Assembly: GCF_003429005.1 (NCBI RefSeq)
Contig: NZ_QVQV01000010.1
Coordinates: forward strand, 171,381 to 235,380
DNA length: 64,000 nt
Source of the DNA: Paraburkholderia sp. DHOC27
GTDB taxonomy: Bacteria > Pseudomonadota > Gammaproteobacteria > Burkholderiales > Burkholderiaceae
Reading direction: 5' to 3'
Shown: piece after piece, positions 19,059 through 28,359 of the stretch
Layout of the letters: each line of letters opens with the position of its first letter
Numbering within the stretch: the first letter of the stretch is position 1
Translations under genes and position numbers: made by a program
Notes under the pieces: generated by a model
Told to the model about the DNA's origin: nothing
Seen by the model: only the letters and a program-made list of their open reading frames with translations
Database searches by the model: none

Positions 19059-19067
19059 GAGTGTGGA

Positions 19068-19541
19068 ATGAGTGCACGTCTCGACTACGCAGCGATATCC
19101 CCAGCGGGTTATAAAGCATTGGGCGGAGTGTATGGCTACGTGTCGCAATGCGGCCTTGAAGCCACCCTGGTTGAGCTTGTCTATCTGCGCGTGAGCCAGA
19201 TCAACGGATGCGCTTTTTGCATGGATATGCACACCCGCGATCTGCGTAAAAAGGGAGTCGAGGTCGAAAAAATCGTGCTGGTACAGGTGTGGCACGAAGC
19301 GGAAAGTCTCTTCAGTGAAAGAGAACGCGCGGCTTTAGCCTGGGCTGAGTCTGTAACACGTGTTGCACAGACGGGCGTTCCCGACGAGGATTTCCGGGTC
19401 GCAAGCGCGGTTCTCAACGAAAAGGAACTTGCGGACCTAACGATTGGAATCGGGTTGATGAACGCTTTCAATCGACTCGCTATCAGTTTCCGTAACGTGC
19501 CAGAAGCAGTCGCCGCGCGTTGCTCGACTGCGCTCATCTGA
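19068..19541 (+). CDS. carboxymuconolactone decarboxylase/AhpD-family protein
   Basis: A 157-residue all-helical protein with the AhpD core motif NGCAFCMDMHTRDLRKKG, which holds the CxxC pair and the downstream His used for peroxidase or disulfide chemistry. A GAGTG box precedes the ATG. It forms an operon with the secreted cupin gene and probably depends on the neighbouring MocR-type regulator. Family members reduce alkyl hydroperoxides or act as oxidoreductases; the actual substrate here is not known. Confidence 0.88.
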   Translation: MSARLDYAAISPAGYKALGGVYGYVSQCGLEATLVELVYLRVSQINGCAFCMDMHTRDLRKKGVEVEKIVLVQVWHEAESLFSERERAALAWAESVTRVAQTGVPDEDFRVASAVLNEKELADLTIGIGLMNAFNRLAISFRNVPEAVAARCSTALI

Positions 19542-19630
19542 ACGGAATGCCGAGTTGCGAAATGACCAGGCATGCGACGATTTTTGGTTGTGCGTGCGCT
19601 GGGCTGCAATCGACATCTGCAGCTCCGTCA

Positions 19631-19954
19631 TCAGGTTCGATTGCGGTCTTCTCTTGCCGTTGTAGGACTCGTTCCCGGGTGAAAAGCCTTCAAAACCTCG
19701 CGGCTCTCTACGGCAGTGTATCGACTGATCCGCACCAAATCCGCGTGCCAAGCATGCATGTCCTTTAAGAGAATCACATATTCGGCGAGCTCACAACTGT
19801 TCGAGAGCAACATCGCCGCCCAGTTGACCTCATCCCATAGCCGTTCGAAATCCTCAAGAATCACCGCGTGCGGAGCGCGTCCGGTAGCAATCGATTCAAA
19901 CGAACTCCGCAATTGCGTCGGAGTGCGATACGTGCGTAGCTCCTTGAGCGCCAT
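19631..19954 (-). CDS. hypothetical protein, helical, 107 residues
   Basis: I do not recognise a named family. ATG 19954 has a GGAG site about 10 bases upstream. The protein is mostly helical with ILEDFERLWDEVNWAAMLLS and a tail rich in charged residues; no signal peptide or membrane segment. The Leu/Glu pattern and composition look like a real gene rather than a shadow. It is read in the same direction as the gene at 19979-20257, with a 24-base gap, so the two may share a transcript. Confidence 0.6.
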   Translation of the reverse strand: MALKELRTYRTPTQLRSSFESIATGRAPHAVILEDFERLWDEVNWAAMLLSNSCELAEYVILLKDMHAWHADLVRISRYTAVESREVLKAFHPGTSPTTAREDRNRT

Positions 19955-19978
19955 ATTTTCAGGCTCCGGAAGAATTGT

Positions 19979-20257
19979 CTAAGCGGTTGCGTCCCTCCGC
20001 AACCACCATTTCACCCGTCGCTCCGGAAACCGGTCACGGTTTTTTCCGTTTCGTTTGCGCATTTCGCCACGGCGAACGAGATCAGTGAGAAGCCACTTTG
20101 CGACCAATTCCGGTCGGTTCACTCCGAAGTCTGCGAATTTAATTTCGCTCTCGTAATAAACGATCACTGTGGCACCCAACACACGATACTGACCACCGTG
20201 CTGTCGACCGTTTATTTCAACGGAAAGCTGCTTTGCAAACTCATAATCTACTTCCAT
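19979..20257 (-). CDS. hypothetical protein, 92 residues
   Basis: Start ATG 20257 is preferred because of an AGGA site 5 bases upstream; the longer frame to 20317 lacks one. The protein opens MEVDYEFAKQLSVEINGRQH, has a beta-rich VLGATVIVYYESEIKFADFG and a very basic C-terminus (RKRNGKNRDRFPERRVKWW). No family recognised. The basic tail might bind nucleic acid, but nothing else supports this. Confidence 0.55.
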   Translation of the reverse strand: MEVDYEFAKQLSVEINGRQHGGQYRVLGATVIVYYESEIKFADFGVNRPELVAKWLLTDLVRRGEMRKRNGKNRDRFPERRVKWWLRRDATA

Positions 20258-20403
20258 CAGTCCTGCCAGGTGGTTTATTGGTCCACGCACCGTACAGAAA
20301 CACGCGGCAAGCGTCAACGTACAACCGACCGCTCAGGTGACAAGGCGCGAGCTATCTCTGCCTTCGAAAAGCGCAAGATTGTGGCGTTATGCGGTATGGA
20401 TAG

Positions 20404-20607
20404 TCAATGTGCGGTGTCTCTCGCAGCTTGTTTTAATGCGGAGCGCACCCGTTTCGCAACCAGCACGGGCATATAGTCAGTTATTCGCGCGCCTTCACTG
20501 TATTCGGCCCAAGTCTCCGCATACATCCTGGACACTGTTTCCAGAGGCATTTTGGTGTCCGCCGCAATGGCTTTCACGGCTTCCTCGTCGCTACTGGGTC
20601 TGGCCAT
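20404..20607 (-). CDS. DUF3562-type small protein
   Basis: A 67-residue protein with EEAVKAIAADTKMPLETVSR followed by an EYSEGARITDYMPVLVAKRV segment, matching the Burkholderiaceae DUF3562 pattern of a short helix-turn-helix-like protein ending in a VAKRVR helix. An AGGAG site lies upstream of ATG 20607. Function unknown. Confidence 0.75.
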   Translation of the reverse strand: MARPSSDEEAVKAIAADTKMPLETVSRMYAETWAEYSEGARITDYMPVLVAKRVRSALKQAARDTAH

Positions 20608-20919
20608 ATTTGCTCTCCTGGTGTTCTGCGGAGTTAGACAGGCACGTGCGCAATCACATTACAAGGGCGCAGCGCTTTACACAAATTGAATTCAATTATG
20701 GGCTCCCGGAACGACCCGGTGCGTCTTCGTAAGTCATGCCGCGCGGGAAGAAGTCACTAGAAGATTCGAATATTGAAGACTCGCATGCTACCTCTCGTGG
20801 TACTTACAAGCTCGCCCGAAGCGCACAGATACGCTGACAGCTTCTCTTCGCGGCTGTTTCCCAGCGACCAGTTGCGGCGGTGGATCACGGCTATATTCTG
20901 GAAGTGCTTCACGCACCAC

Positions 20920-21335
20920 AATCGAACGTCAGGCTGACCCGAGGTCGACAGCGATCGCTCGCAGCAAGTGACAGGCGATCGAATCCACCTGGCTGAAACT
21001 TTGGCTGAACAGTCCCGAGGGTATTTCCTGCATTGTCTGACCGTCCTCGGCGGCGACCTCCGAAGAGCGGGTTCGCTGATGGTTTGCGGAAACGGGGGCA
21101 AGGATGCTGGATGCCTGGTACAGGCAGATCCATTCGCGATGAGAAGGCTGCAGTAGCTCGAGTTCGAGCAGCCAGTTCGTACCGCACAGGCCGCAGCGAT
21201 ACGGTTGCAGTACCATGGCTGGCGACCAAGCGGACGTAGACGGGCCCGAGACTGAACGGCCAGCAGATCTTCATGAGGCGTGATTTTGTCGGCCAGTTGC
21301 ATTTTTTCGCACGCTTCGCAGGACATGGCGGTCAA
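20920..21335 (-). pseudogene. possible frameshifted small zinc-ribbon protein
   Basis: From 21335 the minus strand reads MTAMSCEACEKMQLADKITP and on to QSRARLR, giving one Cys pair (CEAC). From 21216, in another frame, it reads MVLQPYRCGLCGTNWLLELE and then REWICLYQASSIL, giving a second Cys pair (CGLC). Two CxxC pairs about 45 residues apart would make a plausible zinc ribbon if a shift near 21210-21225 is allowed. Composition of the two halves is protein-like while the continuation of each frame is not. I cannot name the family, so this is tentative. Confidence 0.35.
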
Positions 21336-21401
21336 GCGTGGTGCCGGAAGAACGCCCGACTATATCACTCCGACGCGCGAACCGTGACATCCCGAGGGGC
21401 A

Positions 21402-21428
21402 AAGAAAAAGCCCGCGCGAGGGCGGGCT
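21402..21428 (-). terminator. rho-independent terminator, minus strand
   Basis: AGCCCGC at 21409-21415 pairs with GCGGGCT at 21422-21428 around a short loop. Read on the minus strand the stem is followed by TTTTTCTTT. It lies about 180 bases downstream of the metallophosphoesterase stop and would end that transcript. Confidence 0.7.
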
Positions 21429-21609
21429 GAATCCATATCCTGGAGACATGGAGGAGACGGAATCAGTATAGACCCGTATCAAAGTTATGCAACAAGTTGT
21501 CGCGTCGCAGCGACAATGATTGCGAAACTCCGCTCACCCTTCGGTGCACCGGAGGGACGCGGCTCTGATCGAACTTTGGAAAATCTGACCGCACGAGGAG
21601 GCACGCGCA

Positions 21610-23085
21610 TCAGGACTGACTGTTCATCAATGCGCGTATTGCCTGGATTGCCTTCGGATGTCCCAGATCCGAGGCAACAAAGTGAGCCACCTTGCGATCC
21701 GCCAGACTTATCGTCACGTAATCATTTGGCGCTTTCGTGTTGAGGCCATCCGACGCCGAGTGATATTCAATACGCAACTGCGTCGCAGTCACGACGACAC
21801 GGAGGTAGCCGTAATTGCTGTCGTCGTAGTTTTCGAGAACCACCTGGTCCGCAGTCGCGGAGGCTGCCTGCAGGACCTGCGGTGCGCGAATCGTGGGTGC
21901 CCCCTGTGCGGCGAGTTTGACCAGACCGTGGCCACCGTTGCCGCACACAATATACGGGATCTGAGTGCCGTCGGCGGTGCGCGTTCGCGTGAACCGCTGA
22001 TAGTTGTGAGCATGCCCGGAAAGAAAGGCATGAGGCCAGACGCCGTTGGCCTGGCACACTGCGTCGATCTGCGCCAGCATTGCGACGCTCGAACCATGGC
22101 CGCCCGCGCAATAGGGCGGATGATGATCCGCGAACAGAAGCGCGCCCGCAAATTTCTCGGCCTTGATGCGCTTGAGTGCGGCGTCAAGAAAGTCGAGTTG
22201 AGTGCGACCGATATGCGGATCGGAAATTACACCGGGATCTTCAAGCGTATTGCTATAGAACACAAGGATGCGTACGAACGGTGCGTCGAATGTGAAGAAC
22301 ACTCCGGGCTGGATTTGCGCGGTACGCGATAAACCACCGGCCTCGGGTGTGACGGCGAATGTATCCGCGCAGAAGTTGCGCAGGTACGCAACCAGGCTCG
22401 CGGCATGCGCTTCTGGCGAAACCATGCCGTCGTGGTTACCCGCACAGGCGAGAATGGGTGCGGGATAGTTGCGATAAGGCTCGTAGAACTGGTCGTAGTA
22501 GTACTTGCCTTCACCGAAGTTATAGACCACATCACCGAGCAGGAGCGCAAACTGCGGCACTTCGGCGGCGGTTGTCTCGTTGCAGTCAGCGGTCAGCTTG
22601 TCGGCGACTTCATTCTGGGTGGCGGGACCTTTTGTGCTGCCGCAGTCACCCAGCGCATGGAAGACGATCTGTCCAGATGCGGTGATCCTGTCGATGGATG
22701 CAGTGTTTCCACCCAGAACATCGCCGAAGGCAAGCTGCGGCTCGACGCCGCCGCGTGGTGGGGGAAACGGTAAAGGGAATAGCTTGTGCTCGGCATTCAG
22801 CTTGTCGATCTCTTTGTATGCGGCATCATCCGAAGGATGATGCACGCGAAATACAGTTGGATCGGCCGTAGGCTGAGGCTGGGAAAACACAGGCATGTCC
22901 AGCATGCGAGGTTGGGGGGGCGCGGCGGTGGCAAGCCAGGCCGCCTGACTCGCAAGCCTTTTACGGGCGGAAGATTTTCGGGTGACACGCGTTGATTCTG
23001 CGGCCACCATTTTCTCGCGTTCAGATTCCTTCGTTTTTTTAACTCGGGACTTCGATTTTCCTTTGGATCCGCGGTTTGCCGGCAT
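21610..23085 (-). CDS. calcineurin-like metallophosphoesterase (purple acid phosphatase-like)
   Basis: A 491-residue protein from ATG 23085 (GACGAGG site upstream). The open frame continues to 23424 but the added residues are shadow-like. The first 50 residues are extremely Lys/Arg/Ser-rich and probably disordered. The catalytic domain carries the metal-ligand motifs in order: FHALGDCGST, LLLGDVVYNFG, CAGNHDG, LFADHHPPYC and SGHAHNYQR. C-terminal strands follow (GYLRVVVTATQLRIEYH). No signal peptide is visible, which is unusual for this phosphatase type. Substrate unknown. The transcript appears to end at the 21402-21428 hairpin. Confidence 0.85.
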   Translation of the reverse strand: MPANRGSKGKSKSRVKKTKESEREKMVAAESTRVTRKSSARKRLASQAAWLATAAPPQPRMLDMPVFSQPQPTADPTVFRVHHPSDDAAYKEIDKLNAEHKLFPLPFPPPRGGVEPQLAFGDVLGGNTASIDRITASGQIVFHALGDCGSTKGPATQNEVADKLTADCNETTAAEVPQFALLLGDVVYNFGEGKYYYDQFYEPYRNYPAPILACAGNHDGMVSPEAHAASLVAYLRNFCADTFAVTPEAGGLSRTAQIQPGVFFTFDAPFVRILVFYSNTLEDPGVISDPHIGRTQLDFLDAALKRIKAEKFAGALLFADHHPPYCAGGHGSSVAMLAQIDAVCQANGVWPHAFLSGHAHNYQRFTRTRTADGTQIPYIVCGNGGHGLVKLAAQGAPTIRAPQVLQAASATADQVVLENYDDSNYGYLRVVVTATQLRIEYHSASDGLNTKAPNDYVTISLADRKVAHFVASDLGHPKAIQAIRALMNSQS

Positions 23086-23491
23086 GAAAGCCTCGTCAGT
23101 GGAGTGAGCAGGAAAGTTGTCGTGTCGCCCTTGGCTGCGCAAACGTCGAGCGCTATGACACGCGTTCAGCAGAAAGTGACAAGGGCGCCGGTAATACAGC
23201 TTCGGATTCTCAACAGAAGCATACGCCCAAGACGGACGCCGGCAAGGCGGCTTGGAGCCGATCTGGTCAATTGGGCAGCGCGCGCTGCGTTTCTCGCGTA
23301 AGTGTTCGTGCCGGCGAAGGCGAACACCGACATTTCGATTCGTCGTGGGCAAATGACAACGTACATGTCGGGTAGCTGACAGATTTTTATGAGCCTGGAA
23401 GAGATGATTAAGGCTCGCGTTCAACGGCGCGGGGAACTTGAGCGAGCGTAGGTCGAGCTTGTCCTCGCGTCACCTAGGCGAGCAATGGTAA

Positions 23492-24445
23492 ATGTTTCAG
23501 GCTCACCGCAACACGCGAGTCGAACGAACAACTTTCTTTACGAGGGTCGCAGTTGTGGAACACAAACATATTCCGGGTCTCGTCGATGTCATCAAGGTTG
23601 ATCAGCCTGCTGACATCCTTCGTATCGCACATGATGGTGCGATTGACCGCGCCTTTGGACCGCGCAGGCCGTTACTCAACAGTCTGCTGGTTAGCCGGAT
23701 ACTTCGCGTGTTGTCCTTCAACGGTCGTCGATTTCCAACGATGAGCGCAAAAGATGCAACTGGACGTGCGGATCGACAAGATGCGTTATGGCAAAGGCTC
23801 AACGCCGCTGCACCGGCGATCAGTACGGGTCCCTCGGATCTGGAGCCGTTGGCAAGGTGGGTTCGAGATGCGCATAGCGAGACTGCTGTTGGACCGCTCG
23901 TGCAGCAGGTCATCGGCCGCACGTTTAGCGCCACGTTCACAGCTGACGAGGTCACATGGGGTGCGGCGCAAGTGATTGCCGCGTCACTTGCACCGGGCAA
24001 TACATGGCGCAATCTCGCGTGGCGCATCTCCGGCAAGGTGACCCGAGCCAAGGCAATGCTCGCGAAGATGGTTGGCGGCGACCTCGCGGGGGTTCACGCG
24101 GTCAGTGTTGCCATCCACAACGTCGTAAAGGGACTGCATCAAATGCGCGCGCTTTATCTCGATGTCGCGTTGCGTCAGACCCTTACACCAGAGATGGCAG
24201 GACGCCGCTGCCTTTACGCGCCCGGGATGGTGCTTCGTCAAGCGACGTCGAGTGGGACGATAAGCGGTTGCCCATACTCGTCGGGCACACTGTTGCTGCT
24301 GGAACTGGAAAAGGCCCGGCAGGCAAGCGGCGACGAGTCAATGATTTTCCTTGCGGATACATGGAGTCGATGCCCGGCGGAGCAATGGGTGCCCGCGATG
24401 CTGGAAGGTATATGGCGGCGAGCCACGAACGCTCAAGGACAGTGA
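23492..24445 (+). CDS. hypothetical protein, up to 317 residues
   Basis: I do not recognise the family with confidence. The frame reads well from HIPGLVDVIKVDQPADILRI onward, with long helical stretches (LEPLARWVRDAHSETAVGPL, AVSVAIHNVVKGLHQMRALY) and GRRCLYAPGMVLRQATSSG, then FLADTWSRCPAEQW near the end. The helix content and a late Cys recall cytochrome P450-like folds, but the Cys-loop signature FGxGxHxC is absent, so I do not call it one. The start is uncertain: ATG 23492 or an internal Met near 23741. Confidence 0.55.
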   Translation: MFQAHRNTRVERTTFFTRVAVVEHKHIPGLVDVIKVDQPADILRIAHDGAIDRAFGPRRPLLNSLLVSRILRVLSFNGRRFPTMSAKDATGRADRQDALWQRLNAAAPAISTGPSDLEPLARWVRDAHSETAVGPLVQQVIGRTFSATFTADEVTWGAAQVIAASLAPGNTWRNLAWRISGKVTRAKAMLAKMVGGDLAGVHAVSVAIHNVVKGLHQMRALYLDVALRQTLTPEMAGRRCLYAPGMVLRQATSSGTISGCPYSSGTLLLLELEKARQASGDESMIFLADTWSRCPAEQWVPAMLEGIWRRATNAQGQ

Positions 24446-24790
24446 GCTTCGCCTTGTTTGAGTTTCGGTCGAGCGTATGGGAAGGCTGTGGCGACTTGGT
24501 AGCCGGGCAGCCTGGATTGTGGGCGACAACGGGCGTTGCAGCCTATGCCTCGAAGGCGGTGACGGGTCGAATTAAATATGTCTCCATGATCGCAGTCCGG
24601 CCAGTTCCAGACGTTCACCAAAACACGCTCGCCGACATTCGTACATCGGCTTTAATCCGACAACTGACTGTTGGTGGCCAGTGACAGAGTTCAATTCTTG
24701 GCCATCGTCGACATTCCTGCGTGCGACCTGGTCGGTCGGGAGAAGAAAGCTGAGTCAACCCGCCATGTACCATGAAGCGCCCGGGGGCTA
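24446..24790. other. 345-base intergenic stretch
   Basis: No convincing gene, repeat or hairpin is seen between these two convergent genes. Confidence 0.5.
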
Positions 24791-25996
24791 TCACTTCACC
24801 GCAATCGCCACCGCGTAATGCGTCTCTCCCATATCAGCGCACTGATCGTCGATCTCGAGGATTTTCTCAAGCAAGCCGTAGTCTTTTGCGGCGACGATGT
24901 TGTGTAGAACATCGTTCAACCCAAGGTGATAAATCCCCCCACCCGTGTTCTTTACCCACGATTCAGGAAAGATTTTTATCAGCTCGGGCAGGATATTGGC
25001 AGAGTCTGCGCATTCCGAAGGGTCGACCGACATAATGGCCGCCGTAGAGGGGCGCCCGACGGTGGTCGAAAGCATCTGATCAGGGCGAACCGGATTGCGC
25101 AAGTATTGCGAGGGCAGCGCCTGGCGCACCGAAGTGTTGATCGCGAGCAGTTGATCAGACCACTGCATGCGCGTCGGTCCGACGAAATCGTCCATTAGCA
25201 GCACACCGCCTTTGCGCAGCACACGCCAGCTCCACTCAAGCGCAGCCTTGACGTCGAACATATGATGTAGCGAGTTATTCCAGTATACGAAGTCGTATAC
25301 GGCCTCGCGCGTTTCAGCCTCAAGGCCGTCTTCCATGCGAAACATCATTTTGTCAGAGAGTCCGGCCTCGGCGGCCTGCATGCGCCCCTGCTCAACGGCA
25401 ACTGCCGAGAGTTCGAACAGCGTGAAATGCTGCACAAGTCCGATCTCAATGACATTGCGCTCCTTGCCCCCCGTACCGCATCCAACCGATACTCCGCGTG
25501 CGAACGGAACCTGGTCCGCAAAATGTTGCAGTGCGAGTCTATGCAGACCTGAGGTTAATCCCGGTAACGGCTCGCCGCAGACGTTACGATTGATGCGCTG
25601 GATTATGTACTCGCTATCCCACCAACGCGATATCAGCGTGCTCGCGTTGCTGTACTGGGTCGACCAGTAGCTGCCAATCTTCGCGGCCTGCCCGACGTTG
25701 ATGGTCAACCGGCCATTGGGCAGACTCGCGCCCGACGGGTCGACACGCACCTCGATCGCGTTTGGGCCGTCGCGGAGCCAAGGACTTAGGCTGACAGAAA
25801 AAGCTCGCGCACCGGGAAATCCTGCGGCGACCGCATCAGGACGCACGTTTTCGCAAGTAGTCGCAACCACCTTTTCGCCGTTGACGTGGAACGCGAGTTG
25901 AACCGGTGTGATGGGCTGGGTCACATTAGCAGCCCAGCCGGTCACAATATCCGAGTCGGCGCGGTCAACCCATCCTGAGAAGTTCTGCGGATTCAT
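24791..25996 (-). CDS. class I SAM-dependent methyltransferase with N-terminal beta domain
   Basis: A 401-residue protein. Residues 1-105 form a beta-rich module (FSGWVDRADSDIVTGWAANV, AFHVNGEKVVAT, IEVRVDPSG) like those found in front of surface-sugar enzymes. The methyltransferase core follows: SAM motif I GVSVGCGTGGKE (168-179), FTLFELSAVAVE, YDFVYWNNSLHHMFD and VLRKGGVLLMDDFVG. The N-terminal module and the ISRWWDSEYIIQRINR linker suggest a glycan or lipid acceptor, but the substrate is not shown. It stands alone with its own promoter region. Confidence 0.85.
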   Translation of the reverse strand: MNPQNFSGWVDRADSDIVTGWAANVTQPITPVQLAFHVNGEKVVATTCENVRPDAVAAGFPGARAFSVSLSPWLRDGPNAIEVRVDPSGASLPNGRLTINVGQAAKIGSYWSTQYSNASTLISRWWDSEYIIQRINRNVCGEPLPGLTSGLHRLALQHFADQVPFARGVSVGCGTGGKERNVIEIGLVQHFTLFELSAVAVEQGRMQAAEAGLSDKMMFRMEDGLEAETREAVYDFVYWNNSLHHMFDVKAALEWSWRVLRKGGVLLMDDFVGPTRMQWSDQLLAINTSVRQALPSQYLRNPVRPDQMLSTTVGRPSTAAIMSVDPSECADSANILPELIKIFPESWVKNTGGGIYHLGLNDVLHNIVAAKDYGLLEKILEIDDQCADMGETHYAVAIAVK

Positions 25997-26268
25997 GATG
26001 GCGAAGGTATAGGCGTTTATGGTGAAGTTGCGTTGGAATCTGTCGGCTGACGGGGATAATGACAGCCAGTCGCGATCTCACCTCGCGACGGGCCGGTGCT
26101 GGTTGTTCTTCCCCCATGGGGTTAACGGCCGCCTGCGCTCGAACTTAAAGGTAGCGTCGAAGCCGATCGGTATCGCGCCACACGCCGAGGGACGCTACGG
26201 CTGCAGTAGACTGTTTGATTGATCAGCCCGACGAAAATTGACGCAGAACCGTCGGTCTCAAACCGATT

Positions 26269-26976
26269 TCATACGATGTGGAATTTCCTCGTGCCGGTCT
26301 GCGGCGCGCCGGCGCTCTTTTCGCTAGCCCCGCTATCCCTTCCGATCGACTCCTTATCAAGACTTCGCAGTTTCACTCGTAGAATTTCGGTTTCCAGTGC
26401 AAGCTTCTCCTGTTCAAGCACATGGGTCTTTTGCCTCTGAACATGCTCTTCCGTTTCTCGCTCATCCTGCCGACGTTCCCAGCGATGCTTCTCCTGTTCG
26501 CGGGCAAATCTCTCAGGTTTTTTCAGGTGGTCTTCCTTCTCACGACGCTCCTTTCGAAACGTGGTCGCAGCCGTGTAGAGCGACGCAATACCGCCCAAGC
26601 CTCCAATCCCTTTGAGCCAGCGAAGGTAGGGTGACTGGGAGTCGTCATTTCCCTTTGCAGGAGTGGCCAACGTCTCAGGAGGGGTCTCCTGCTGAGCGGT
26701 GCGTGCGCTTTGGAGAGCGCGCATGCATTTCATCCAGGATTTCCCTTTTTTCTTTGAGCAACCCTTCTCAGACTGCGACTGTTTCTGTTCGCGTGAGCCT
26801 CGCTCAGTGAAGTCACCATGCCTGGTTCCAGTCAGCGTTGCCGAGATCGACTGATTTCGGTGGTAATGGAACTGCAAGATGGCTGCGAACGCGAAGCAAG
26901 CGGCCGCTACCACAAGCCACCGCCACCAGGTTGTTGCGATCAGCAATTGCCGAAACTTGACGTTATGAGCGCTCAT
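26269..26976 (-). CDS. membrane-anchored coiled-coil protein, unknown family
   Basis: A 235-residue protein with one clear N-terminal membrane helix (WWRWLVVAAACFAFAAILQF) and possibly a weaker hydrophobic piece near residue 125 (GIGGLGGIASLYTAATTF). A long, highly charged Glu/Lys/Arg coiled coil (about 135-205: RKERREKEDHLKKPERFARE, QKTHVLEQEKLALETEILR) follows. The middle is Lys/Ser/Gln-rich and low complexity. No family recognised. The design is a short inner-membrane anchor carrying a cytoplasmic helix bundle. Confidence 0.6.
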   Translation of the reverse strand: MSAHNVKFRQLLIATTWWRWLVVAAACFAFAAILQFHYHRNQSISATLTGTRHGDFTERGSREQKQSQSEKGCSKKKGKSWMKCMRALQSARTAQQETPPETLATPAKGNDDSQSPYLRWLKGIGGLGGIASLYTAATTFRKERREKEDHLKKPERFAREQEKHRWERRQDERETEEHVQRQKTHVLEQEKLALETEILRVKLRSLDKESIGRDSGASEKSAGAPQTGTRKFHIV

Positions 26977-27334
26977 GGTAACTCCCCAATTGACCGGGCG
27001 GCCGCAAGCTGCGCGCTTATCCGGATCTCGAAATTACGATTCGAGTTTATTGGTATTTCACGCGGCATAGCAATCAAAAACCGTTTTAAATCAATGACAT
27101 GATGAAGTTATGTGGTGGCCCGCTGTCGCATTTTTTGCCGCTGGAAATGTATTTGCCAGCGCATCTGTCGTATGCATGTCCCCGTTTTGTCGCATTCGGC
27201 GGCACGTTTACAACGATCGTTGGCGTTACACCTCCCAAAATACTTTCCAAAGTGTGGCGGACACTACGATTGCTACTATCCAGGCCTTTTTTCCTCACCT
27301 ACGCTGAAAGTCTACTCACGACCGAGGGTCTTTG
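26977..27334. other. 360-base intergenic stretch between divergent genes
   Basis: Several overlapping open frames exist on both strands but none has recognisable motifs. Promoters for the flanking divergent genes must lie here; I see no box that I can defend. Confidence 0.4.
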
Positions 27335-28177
27335 ATGACGACCAAAGGGAAAACGTTTCTCGACCAACTGTTGGAGCCCAGCGACGAGAGCAGGGCCGCG
27401 CTTCGCACGCAGGTCAAGCTGGCACGCCAACGCATGAGAAATCGAGCCGACCGATTGCTGGTTCGGTCTACATCAATTGCAGAGGCGATCAAGGTGGACG
27501 AAGGCGCGTTCAACAATTTCATGCAAGGCAGGCAGAGGCTCCCTGAAAGCGCTCACCAGAAGCTGGCTCACTACCTGGTCGACAAGAAACTCGTCACTGC
27601 CTGGGACGACGGCCAGGAAGAAGCGCGCAACCCCGGCGCGCTTTTTTACGCGCTCGCTCATTTCCTGGATGTAAGCGGACAAACACTCGACAACCTTTCG
27701 AAAGAAGCTCCGGGGCTTTACACGATGTGGCGGTCATCGACGCATCTGCCTGGCAAGTATGTCAAAGGCATGCTGAGAATTGAGCACGACGAAGTTTCAA
27801 AAGTAATTTCAACCCGCGAAGTCCAGCGCTACAGCGGGGGTGACGGCACGGTAGCGATCAGCGAGACGTTTGAGGGGAACATGATCAAGAAAGCGAGGCA
27901 CTACATCATGTTCAGCCGTCAAACCCAACGCAGCGGTCCGCCACGAATTACTGTCCTCGACAACGTCCTGTTCGAGGATGGAAAGATCGTCGTCATGCAG
28001 GGCATGACTGCAGGCTTCTACGGAGAGAATGCTTTGTTCTGTGCGCCGATCTACCTTGAGCGAGTCACTGTCGACGAGGACGAGCTGAAAAACGGGCTGT
28101 ATATCGATAGCGATATACCAGAGTCCGTCAAACTGAAGCTGGAGGTCCGGGTCTCACATGGGATCGTCTGGTTCTAA
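27335..28177 (+). CDS. hypothetical protein with possible N-terminal DNA-binding helices
   Basis: A 280-residue protein starting at ATG 27335 (GAGGGTC site upstream). Residues about 20-85 contain two helix-turn-helix-like stretches (SIAEAIKVDEGAFNNFMQGR then QRLPESAHQKLAHYLVDKKL), which resemble a phage-type repressor head. The rest is beta-rich (VQRYSGGDGTVAISETFEGN, KKARHYIMFSRQTQR, GKIVVMQGMTAGFYGENALF) with no family that I know. It lies just upstream of the integrase remnant, so it may have arrived with a mobile element. Confidence 0.6.
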   Translation: MTTKGKTFLDQLLEPSDESRAALRTQVKLARQRMRNRADRLLVRSTSIAEAIKVDEGAFNNFMQGRQRLPESAHQKLAHYLVDKKLVTAWDDGQEEARNPGALFYALAHFLDVSGQTLDNLSKEAPGLYTMWRSSTHLPGKYVKGMLRIEHDEVSKVISTREVQRYSGGDGTVAISETFEGNMIKKARHYIMFSRQTQRSGPPRITVLDNVLFEDGKIVVMQGMTAGFYGENALFCAPIYLERVTVDEDELKNGLYIDSDIPESVKLKLEVRVSHGIVWF

Positions 28178-28205
28178 CAGCTCATGGGTTACAGGACGCA
28201 TACGA

Positions 28206-28359
28206 TGCGCAGGACGAAAGCGTCGCTGATCTATCGCCGCACTAAGAACTGAGGGCGGTGCAGTAGCTTCGCGGATACAGAAAGCTCGAAAGCACAGTGC
28301 GATACCTCGGCATCAAGCTCCACGACATACAAGAGATGGCGGATCAGACTGACGTCTGA
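28206..28359 (+). pseudogene. remnant of a tyrosine recombinase C-terminus
   Basis: Read in two frames, the stretch gives MRRTKASLIYRRTKN, then after a one-base shift LRAVQ, an in-frame TAG, and LRGYRKLESTVRYLGIKLHD followed by IQEMADQTDV and a stop. This is the end of a Burkholderia-type phage integrase, where the normal text is LRAVQLLLGHTKLESTVRYL; the catalytic Tyr is the one in TVRYL. The rest of the gene is absent. It is decayed by at least one frameshift and one nonsense codon. Confidence 0.75.

Noticed and set aside
23492..24445. Cytochrome P450 call
   Set aside because: The heme-binding Cys loop FGxGxHxC and the ExxR motif are not seen; left as hypothetical.
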